Below, piece by piece: positions 52,829 through 58,451 of a stretch of DNA of 58,451 nucleotides. Source of the stretch: an uncultured Oscillospiraceae bacterium (GTDB taxonomy: Bacteria > Bacillota > Clostridia > Oscillospirales > Oscillospiraceae); contig CANQZJ010000005.1 in NCBI GenBank assembly GCA_947628315.1, positions 1 through 58,451 of the forward strand, written 5' to 3'. Each line of letters begins with the position of its first letter. Positions within the stretch are counted from its first letter, which is position 1. The notes under the pieces are model-generated. The model searched no databases. It was not told the origin of the DNA and worked only from the letters and a program-made list of their open reading frames with translations. Both the position numbers and the translations under genes were made by a program.

Positions 52829-52861
52829 ATTACTCCACGCCGGACGAAGGAGGTGTTTCCC

Positions 52862-53323
52862 ATGGCGAAGCAGGGTACCAGGCAGATCGCGGCCAACCGC
52901 AAGGCCTTCCACGACTATTTCATCGAGGACAAGCTGGAGGCGGGCATCGAGCTGGCCGGCACCGAGGTCAAGTCCATCCGCCTGGGGAACGTGAACCTGA
53001 AGGACTCCTTCTGCGCGGTGAAGGACGGGGAGATGATGCTCTACGGCATGCACATCTCCCCCTATGAGAAGGGCAACATCTTCAACAAGGATCCCCGGCG
53101 CACCCGGCGGCTGCTGCTCCACAAGAAGGAGATCATGCGGCTCCAGGCAAAAGTCCAGCAGGACGGCTACGCGCTGATCCCCCTGTCGCTGTATTTCAGC
53201 GGCCCGCGGGTGAAGGTGGAGCTGGCGCTGGCCCGCGGCAAAAAGCTGTACGACAAGCGGGAGGCCGCCGCCCAGCGGGACGCCAGGCGCGAGATGGATC
53301 GCATGGCGCGGGGGCGCTACTGA
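52862..53323 (+). CDS. smpB: SsrA-binding protein SmpB
   Basis: 153 residues. The oligonucleotide-binding barrel has the SmpB landmarks [24 protein letters not shown] and LLLHKKEI, and the C-terminal tail is basic ([15 protein letters not shown]), the part that enters the mRNA channel. It carries tmRNA to stalled ribosomes. The tmRNA gene is only about 580 bp downstream. The start at 52862 has AAGGAGG 8 nt upstream. Confidence 0.96.
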   Translation: MAKQGTRQIAANRKAFHDYFIEDKLEAGIELAGTEVKSIRLGNVNLKDSFCAVKDGEMMLYGMHISPYEKGNIFNKDPRRTRRLLLHKKEIMRLQAKVQQDGYALIPLSLYFSGPRVKVELALARGKKLYDKREAAAQRDARREMDRMARGRY

Positions 53324-53344
53324 TCACTATAAGGAGGAATTGAC

Positions 53345-53863
53345 ATGAGCAATCCCATCGTGACCTTTGAAATGGAAAACGGCGGCGTGATGAAGGCGGA
53401 GCTGTATCCTGACGTCGCGCCCAACACGGTGAACAACTTTATCTCCCTGGTGAAGCGGGGCTTCTATGACGGGCTTATCTTCCACCGGGTGATCCCCGGC
53501 TTTATGATCCAGGGCGGCGACCCCCAGGGCATCGGCGTGGGCGGCCCCGGCTACTCCATCAAGGGTGAGTTCGCCCAGAACGGCGTGAAGAACGATCTGC
53601 GCCACGACCGGGGCGTGCTGTCCATGGCCCGGGCAATGGATCCCGACTCCGCCGGCAGCCAGTTCTTCATCATGGTGGAGGCGGCCCCCCACCTGGACGG
53701 CGCTTACGCCGCCTTCGGCAAGGTCACCGAGGGCATGGACGTGGCCGACAGGATCGTGTCCGTCCGCACCAATTTCCAGGATAAGCCCCTCACCGACCAG
53801 CGGATGAAGAAGGTCACCGTGGACACCTTCGGCGTGGATTACCCCGAGCCGGAAAAAGTTTAA
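53345..53863 (+). CDS. Cyclophilin-type peptidyl-prolyl cis-trans isomerase
   Basis: 172 residues. Cyclophilin core with FHRVIPGFMIQGGDP (the catalytic Arg and the Phe/Met/Gln pocket), GSQFFIM and the AFGKVTEGMDV motif. No signal peptide, so it acts in the cytoplasm. It follows smpB by 21 nt with AAGGAGGAA, probably as an operon, and ends 42 nt before tmRNA. Confidence 0.95.
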   Translation: MSNPIVTFEMENGGVMKAELYPDVAPNTVNNFISLVKRGFYDGLIFHRVIPGFMIQGGDPQGIGVGGPGYSIKGEFAQNGVKNDLRHDRGVLSMARAMDPDSAGSQFFIMVEAAPHLDGAYAAFGKVTEGMDVADRIVSVRTNFQDKPLTDQRMKKVTVDTFGVDYPEPEKV

Positions 53864-53905
53864 CAAGGCCCCGACGGGCCCTTCGGCCGCCTCCGGCGGC
53901 CTCAG

Positions 53906-54252
53906 GGGGGCGTACTGGTTTCGACGGGGATGAAGAAGCGGGATAAGCGGGTGGCGGCGCCCAGCCGCCTTGAAATGGGCAATTATAAATTAAAGAACAA
54001 CGATAACGTCGTTCTCGCCGCTGCTTAAATAGCGGCCGTCCTTGGCGGAAGGGCCACGAGCCGTCCGGGGCGTGAAATCAGTGGCGTCCGTGCGTCCGGA
54101 AAGAGTTGACCGGGCCATGCATCATGACTCTACCGACCTCCTGAGTGTGACAGCCCACGCCGGGGGAAGGGAATGTAAATGACTGCCTGCACCCGGAGAA
54201 AGTCCCGTGGAATCGTTTTCGGACAGGGGTTCGATTCCCCTCGCCTCCACCA
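53906..54252 (+). ncRNA. ssrA: Transfer-messenger RNA (tmRNA, SsrA)
   Basis: 347 nt. The 5' end GGGGGCGTACTGG and 3' end with GGTTCGATTCCCC and CGCCTCCACCA make the alanine-tRNA-like half (7-bp acceptor stem with one G-U). The tag reading frame is aligned as Asn-Tyr-Lys-Leu-Lys-Asn-Asn-Asp-Asn-Val-Val-Leu-Ala-Ala-Ala, ending at TAA 54026-54028, with GGC (53978-53980) the probable resume codon. The hydrophobic LAAA end fits ClpXP-type degradation signals. CCA is encoded, and a terminator starts at the next base. Confidence 0.93.
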
Positions 54253-54292
54253 CGCCGGAGCAAGTTGCGTATCGCTTGCTCCGGCGTTTTTT
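54253..54292 (+). terminator. tmRNA terminator, near-copy of the tRNA-Lys terminator
   Basis: A 12-bp stem (54253-54264 with 54275-54286) and TTTTTT, beginning right after CCA. Stem and loop match the minus-strand terminator at 10921-10958 almost base for base. Confidence 0.92.
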
Positions 54293-54294
54293 AC

Positions 54295-54323
54295 TTGCCT
54301 ATCGCGTGTCAATCTGCTATACT
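54295..54323 (+). promoter_or_regulatory. Promoter of the HerA-like ATPase gene
   Basis: TTGCCT (54295-54300), 17 bp, TATACT (54318-54323). Confidence 0.7.
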
Positions 54324-54363
54324 GTTCGCAGGATTCCCCACATTTTTTACGGGAGTGACGACA

Positions 54364-55959
54364 ATGTTCTATGATAATAAAGTCTGGATCGGCAAGAGCG
54401 ACACGGAGAACCTCTCCATCATCCCCAAAATGGCCAACCGCCACGGCATCATCGCCGGCGCCACCGGCACCGGCAAGACCATCACCCTGAAGGTGCTGGC
54501 CGAGTCCTTCAGCGACGCGGGCGTCCCCGTGTTCCTGGCGGACGTGAAGGGCGACCTGGCGGGCATGTGCCGCGTCGGCGTGGACAGCGAGGATATGCAG
54601 AAGCGCATCGCCAAATTCGGCCTGGCCGACGCGGGCTTCCAGTACAAGGCGTACCCCACCTGCTTCTGGGACATCTACGGCCAGAAGGGCCTGCCCCTGC
54701 GCACCACCATCAGCGAGATGGGCCCCACCCTCCTGAGCCGCCTGATGGATCTCACCGACGCCCAGACCGGCATCCTCTCGGTGGTGTTCAAGATCGCCGA
54801 CGAGGAGGGCCTGCTGCTCATCGACACCAAGGATCTCAAGTCCATGCTCAGCTACGTGGCGGAGCACAACAAGGAGTACGGCGCCCAGTACGGCAATCTG
54901 CCCACCCAGAGCATCAACAGCATCCTGCGCAACGTGATCGCCCTGGAGGAGGCCGGCGGCGACGTGTTCTTCGGCGAGCCCGCCCTGGACATCCACGACT
55001 GGTTCCGCACCAGCGCCGACGGCAAGGGCGTCATCAACGTGCTGGACAGCGAGAGCCTCATCAACAACCCCATGATGTACTCCACCTTCATGCTGTGGAT
55101 GCTGTCCGAGCTGTTCGAGGTCATGCCCGAGGCCGGCGACTGCGACCGTCCCAAGATGGTGTTCTTCTTCGACGAGGCCCACCTGCTGTTCAACGACGCC
55201 CCCAGGGCGCTGATGGAAAAGCTGGAGCAGGTGGTGAAGCTGATCCGCTCCAAGGGCGTGGGCGTGTACTTCATCACCCAGAGCCCCAAGGACATCCCCG
55301 ACGGCGTCCTGGGCCAGCTGGGCAACAAGATCCAGCACGCCCTCCACGCCTACACCCCCGCCGACCAGAAGGCCGTGAAGGCCGCGGCGGACTCCTTCCG
55401 GGCCAACCCGGAGTTCGACACCAAGCAGGCGCTCACCGAGCTGGGCATCGGCGAGGCGCTGGTGTCCTTCCTCCAGGAGGACGGCGCCCCCGCCGTGGTT
55501 CAGCGGGCCAAGATCCTGCCGCCCCAGAGCCAGATGGGCCCCATCGGCGACGCGGATCGGGCGGCGGCCGTCCAGACCGACGGCCTGTTCGGCAAGTACG
55601 GCACCGCCGTGGATCGGGACTCCGCCTATGAGTTCCTCCAGCGCAAGGCCGTCCAGGCCCAGCAGGAGGCCGAGGCCCAGGCTGCTCTGGAGGAGCAGGC
55701 CAAGGAACAGGCAAAGGCCGCGAAGGAGGCCGAGAAAGAGGCCGAGCGGATGGCAAAGCAGCAGGAGCGTGAGGCCGAGCGGGCGGAGAAAGCCCGGGAG
55801 CGGGCCATCGCCAGCGTGGCGAAATCGGCTCTGGGCACCGTGGGCCGGGAGCTGGGGTCCGACCTCGGCAAGACGTTCGGCAGCTTCGGCAAGAAGCTGG
55901 GCGGCAACCTGGGCGGCAGCATCGGCCGGGGCCTGCTTGGCACCCTGTTCGGACGATAA
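54364..55959 (+). CDS. HerA-like (DUF853/YjgR) ATPase
   Basis: 531 residues. Walker A is GATGTGKTITLKVLAE (about 32-47), the acidic Walker B is FFFDEAHLLF (about 264-273), and ITQSPKDIPD follows. After about residue 425 comes an Ala/Glu/Lys coiled coil, then a glycine-rich C-terminus (repeated GKxxGGNxGG pattern). DUF853 proteins belong to the HerA/FtsK ATPase group; their cell role is not settled, and a DNA- or membrane-related motor is possible. The start at 54364 has GGGAG 9 nt upstream. Single gene. Confidence 0.88.
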   Translation: MFYDNKVWIGKSDTENLSIIPKMANRHGIIAGATGTGKTITLKVLAESFSDAGVPVFLADVKGDLAGMCRVGVDSEDMQKRIAKFGLADAGFQYKAYPTCFWDIYGQKGLPLRTTISEMGPTLLSRLMDLTDAQTGILSVVFKIADEEGLLLIDTKDLKSMLSYVAEHNKEYGAQYGNLPTQSINSILRNVIALEEAGGDVFFGEPALDIHDWFRTSADGKGVINVLDSESLINNPMMYSTFMLWMLSELFEVMPEAGDCDRPKMVFFFDEAHLLFNDAPRALMEKLEQVVKLIRSKGVGVYFITQSPKDIPDGVLGQLGNKIQHALHAYTPADQKAVKAAADSFRANPEFDTKQALTELGIGEALVSFLQEDGAPAVVQRAKILPPQSQMGPIGDADRAAAVQTDGLFGKYGTAVDRDSAYEFLQRKAVQAQQEAEAQAALEEQAKEQAKAAKEAEKEAERMAKQQEREAERAEKARERAIASVAKSALGTVGRELGSDLGKTFGSFGKKLGGNLGGSIGRGLLGTLFGR

Positions 55960-55971
55960 TCAAAGAAAAGC

Positions 55972-56003
55972 AAAAGGGCCGGCGCGCTGCGCCGACCCTT
56001 TTT
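55972..56003. terminator. Bidirectional terminator
   Basis: Hairpin with an outer AAAGGG/CCCTTT stem and an inner CGGCGC/GCGCCG stem around a GCT loop (one mismatch between them), T run on the right, A run on the left; between convergent genes. Confidence 0.8.
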
Positions 56004-56019
56004 GAATGTCGTTTTGACG

Positions 56020-57471
56020 TCACGCCCGGTGCATGGGCACCTTGTCCGCGCCCTGCATTTTCAGGTTCTCGAACACCTGCCGGTCGTCGGCCTGGCCGAT
56101 GAGTCCGTCCCGGTACTTTTTGGCCTCGGCCACCATCATGTTCTTGCTGGGGCCGCCCACGCAGCCGCCCTCGCACACCATGCCCTCGATGAAGTCGGCG
56201 GGCAGCTTGCCCACCTTCATGAGCAGCAGGGCCTTCTTGCACTCGGCGGCGCCGTTGCAGCGCATCACCTGGGGGTGGACATCCTCGCCCTGCTCCTTCA
56301 GGCACTGCTCCACAGCGGCGGTGACACCGCCGCTGTCGCCGAAGCGCTTGCCGTAGACGGACGCGGCCTGGGAGTAGTCCTCCTCCGGCTCCAGCTCGAT
56401 GTCCTTGGCGTACATCAGGGAGCGGATCTCGCCGTAGGTCAGCACGTAGTCCGCGTTGCCCTCGATGCCGTGATCCTTGGCCTCGCTCTTTTTGGCGATG
56501 CAGGGGCCCACGAACACGGTGACGGCGTCGGGATCCTTTTCCTTGACCATGCGGGACACGCCGCACATGGGGGAGACGGTGGTGGAGATGTTGCCCGCCA
56601 CCGTGGGGTAGTGCATGCGGATCATGTTGACGAAGGCGGGGCAGCAGGAGGTGGTCAGCTTCTTGCCCTCCTTGTAGGCCTCCGCCCACTCCCGGGCCTC
56701 GGCATAGGCGGTGAGGTCGCCGCCCAGGCCCACCTCGATCATGTCGGCGAAGCCGGCCTTTTTCAGCGCCGTGCGCCAGCTGGCCATGGTGATGTCGGGC
56801 CCGAACTGGCCCTCGGTGGCGGGGGCCAGCATGGCCACCACCCGCTTGCCGGCGCGGATGGCGTTGATGACCTGCACGATGTCCGCTTTGGTGCCGATGG
56901 CGCCGAAGGGGCAGTTGTGGATGCAGGCGCCGCAGCGGATGCACTTCTTCTCGTCGATGCAGCAGACGCCGTACTCGTCATAGGTGATGGCGTCCACGGG
57001 GCACACACGCCGGCAGGGGCGCTCCAGGTGGGCGATGGCGTTGTAGGGGCACGCCTGGGCGCACTTGCCGCACTCCTTGCACTTGGTGGGGTCTATGTAG
57101 GCGTGGTGGCCGCCCATGGAGATGGCGCCGAACTGGCAGGAGTTCTGACAGGCCTTTCCGATGCACTTGCGGCAGTTGTCCGTCACCAGATAGGAGGCGA
57201 TGGGACACTCCTCGCAGGCCGCGCTGATGACCTGCACCACGTTGTCGGACTTCTGCCCGGAGGGGCACTTGCCCTCGGCCAGGCGCACCCGCTGGCGGAT
57301 GATCTCCCGTTCTTTATAGATGCAGCAGCGGAACTGGGCCCTGGGGCCGGGGATCAGCTTGCCGGCGATGTCGTCCCGGCCTTCGTCCAGCTTGCCCTCC
57401 CAGGCCAGCCGGGCCACCTCCAGGACTACCTGGTGTTTTACATCCCACAGGGCGGCGTCATAGGTAATCAT
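56020..57471 (-). CDS. Monomeric [FeFe]-hydrogenase
   Basis: 483 residues. The N-terminal 190 residues hold many cysteines in [4Fe-4S] patterns, including CEECP, CRKCIGKAC, CKECGKCAQACP and CIRCGACIHNCP. The H-cluster motifs follow: TSCCPAF (L1, about 274-280), VGPCIAKKSE (L2, about 321-330) and EGMVCEGGCVGG (L3, about 429-440). This arrangement resembles the group B type of clostridial hydrogenases more than the classical CpI (no 2Fe-2S domain, GPC in place of MPC). It would make or use H2 with ferredoxin. The HydEFG maturases are not in the window. GGAGGGG precedes the ATG. Confidence 0.9.
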   Translation of the reverse strand: MITYDAALWDVKHQVVLEVARLAWEGKLDEGRDDIAGKLIPGPRAQFRCCIYKEREIIRQRVRLAEGKCPSGQKSDNVVQVISAACEECPIASYLVTDNCRKCIGKACQNSCQFGAISMGGHHAYIDPTKCKECGKCAQACPYNAIAHLERPCRRVCPVDAITYDEYGVCCIDEKKCIRCGACIHNCPFGAIGTKADIVQVINAIRAGKRVVAMLAPATEGQFGPDITMASWRTALKKAGFADMIEVGLGGDLTAYAEAREWAEAYKEGKKLTTSCCPAFVNMIRMHYPTVAGNISTTVSPMCGVSRMVKEKDPDAVTVFVGPCIAKKSEAKDHGIEGNADYVLTYGEIRSLMYAKDIELEPEEDYSQAASVYGKRFGDSGGVTAAVEQCLKEQGEDVHPQVMRCNGAAECKKALLLMKVGKLPADFIEGMVCEGGCVGGPSKNMMVAEAKKYRDGLIGQADDRQVFENLKMQGADKVPMHRA

Positions 57472-57534
57472 CTAAGCCCCTCCTTTATCTTTTCTCGCGA
57501 TGGGTTCGCTTTTCATTTTATGCCTGTACCATAT

Positions 57535-57563
57535 AACATACCTTGAAACGGCCAAAATGTCAA
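57535..57563 (-). promoter_or_regulatory. Hydrogenase gene promoter
   Basis: On the minus strand TTGACA (57558-57563), 17 bp, TATGTT (57535-57540). Confidence 0.7.
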
Positions 57564-57614
57564 TCGCTCAATGGCTCCCTTCCCGTAAACTTTTTGGCAG
57601 AACGGCGGACAGGC

Positions 57615-57644
57615 TTGAAAAGCGGCGGCCATCGGTGGTAAAAT
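57615..57644 (+). promoter_or_regulatory. deoC promoter
   Basis: TTGAAA (57615-57620), 18 bp, TAAAAT (57639-57644). Confidence 0.6.
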
Positions 57645-57678
57645 GCAGCGGGAATACCATGAACGGGAGGCTGACCCC

Positions 57679-58335
57679 ATGGAACTGCGCGACATTCTGA
57701 GCAAGGTGGATCACACCCTGCTGGCCCAGGACGCCACCTGGGAGGAGATCAAGGGCGTCTGTGACGACGGCATCAAATACAAGACCGCCAGCGTCTGCAT
57801 CCCGGCCAGCTATGTGAAGCAGGCCAGGGAGTATGTTGGGGACAGGCTGGCCGTCTGCACTGTCATCGGCTTCCCCAACGGCTATTCCACCACCGCCGTG
57901 AAGGCCTTTGAGGCCGCCGACGCGGTGAAGAACGGCGCGGACGAGATCGACATGGTCATCAACATCGGCTGGGCCAAGGATGGGCGCTGGGACGATCTGC
58001 TCGCTGAGATCAGGGCCGTCCGGGCCGCCTGCGAGGGCAAGGTGCTCAAGGTCATCATCGAGACCTGTCTGCTCACCGACAGGGAGAAGATCAGGCTGTG
58101 CGAGATCGTCTCCGCCTCCGGCGCGGACTACATCAAGACCTCCACCGGCTTTGCCGGAGGCGGCGCCACCCGGGAGGACGTGGCCCTGTTCGCCGCCCAC
58201 GTGGCGCCCCACGTGAAGATCAAGGCCGCCGGAGGCATCGCCTCTCTGAAAGACGCCGAGGACTTCATCAACCTGGGCGCCTCCCGGCTGGGCACCAGCC
58301 GCATCGTGAAGATCGTCAAGGCCGGCGAAAAATAA
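57679..58335 (+). CDS. deoC: Deoxyribose-phosphate aldolase
   Basis: 218 residues, class I aldolase barrel that splits 2-deoxyribose 5-phosphate into acetaldehyde and glyceraldehyde 3-phosphate during deoxynucleoside breakdown. The Schiff-base lysine is Lys153 (DYIKTSTGF) and the second lysine is in VKIKAAGGI. The start at 57679 has GGGAGG 8 nt upstream. No other deo genes are adjacent inside the window. Confidence 0.95.
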   Translation: MELRDILSKVDHTLLAQDATWEEIKGVCDDGIKYKTASVCIPASYVKQAREYVGDRLAVCTVIGFPNGYSTTAVKAFEAADAVKNGADEIDMVINIGWAKDGRWDDLLAEIRAVRAACEGKVLKVIIETCLLTDREKIRLCEIVSASGADYIKTSTGFAGGGATREDVALFAAHVAPHVKIKAAGGIASLKDAEDFINLGASRLGTSRIVKIVKAGEK

Positions 58336-58338
58336 GAG

Positions 58339-58376
58339 AAGCAGCCCCTGCCGGTGATGGCGAGGGCCGCTTTTTT
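58339..58376 (+). terminator. deoC terminator
   Basis: An imperfect GC hairpin (GCAGCCCCTGCC with GGCGAGGGCCGC) followed by TTTTTT (58371-58376). Confidence 0.7.
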
Positions 58377-58386
58377 GTAGTTCGAA

Positions 58387-58409
58387 AACCACTCGCTAGG
58401 CGAGTGGTT
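58387..58409. repeat. Perfect 10-bp hairpin near the right edge
   Basis: AACCACTCGC and its inverse GCGAGTGGTT around TAG. It is not followed by a T tract. It resembles the sub-terminal hairpins at IS200/IS605-type ends, but no transposase lies inside the window. Confidence 0.5.
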
Positions 58410-58451
58410 CAAAAGAAGCCTGATGGCGATATTGATCATTTGAACGCATTT

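Overview
The window reads as a piece of chromosome from a high-GC, anaerobic, butyrate-forming Clostridia member, most like the gut Oscillospiraceae (Flavonifractor/Lawsonibacter/Oscillibacter type). This placement is an inference from the GC-rich Firmicutes gene set, strong GGAGG ribosome binding sites, the crt-hbd-bcd-etfBA cluster, a monomeric [FeFe]-hydrogenase, and Firmicutes gene orders (rimP-nusA-ylxR-ylxQ-infB-rbfA-nrnA-truB-ribF, peptidase-efp, DUF1934-argS). There is no phage, plasmid, complete insertion sequence or CRISPR array.

Layout, left to right. 1-5.9 kb: the 3' end of a ComM-type ATPase gene, secG, lexA with an SOS box on its own -35, proBA, and an SUV3-like RNA helicase. 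6-11 kb: a sodium/proline symporter, an AGCS amino acid symporter and a MATE efflux protein. 10.9-11.7 kb: a five-gene tRNA operon on the minus strand (Gly, Arg, His, Gln, Lys) with 112-bp repeated spacers. 11.8-16.2 kb: an orphan GH18-like gene, yqeG, an endonuclease-IV-like barrel, an M24 peptidase, efp and a CD1247-type acidic zinc-ribbon protein. 16.2-24.3 kb: an HTH regulator divergent from a heterodimeric ABC exporter, an aldo/keto reductase, a HAD phosphatase, a membrane-anchored HTH protein and a GNAT protein behind a GH2 glycosidase.

26-35.6 kb (minus) is an Ami/Opp-type oligopeptide importer, and it is the most unusual locus here. Its binding protein appears circularly permuted: the module that should end the protein sits just behind the lipoprotein signal, and the C-terminus stops where that module would normally begin. 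One ATPase carries a charged, coiled-coil-like insertion of about 240 residues, the other has a two-helix membrane tail, and an unrecognised membrane-anchored protein follows 2 nt later. 35.7-40.7 kb (minus) is the crotonyl-CoA to butyryl-CoA operon with a bifurcating-type EtfAB and a Rex-like operator in its leader; thiolase is absent.

40.8-49.5 kb (minus) is the translation/transcription-factor operon from rimP to a DUF554 protein, preceded by a leader terminator hairpin that suggests attenuation. 49.5-52.7 kb (minus) is murI-DUF1934-argS. 52.8-54.3 kb is smpB, a cyclophilin and tmRNA (ssrA), so the trans-translation RNA and its protein partner lie together. The window ends with a HerA/DUF853 ATPase, the [FeFe]-hydrogenase and deoC. 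The peptide importer, amino acid symporters, butyrate operon and hydrogenase together fit an amino acid- and peptide-using fermenter that disposes of electrons as butyrate and hydrogen.
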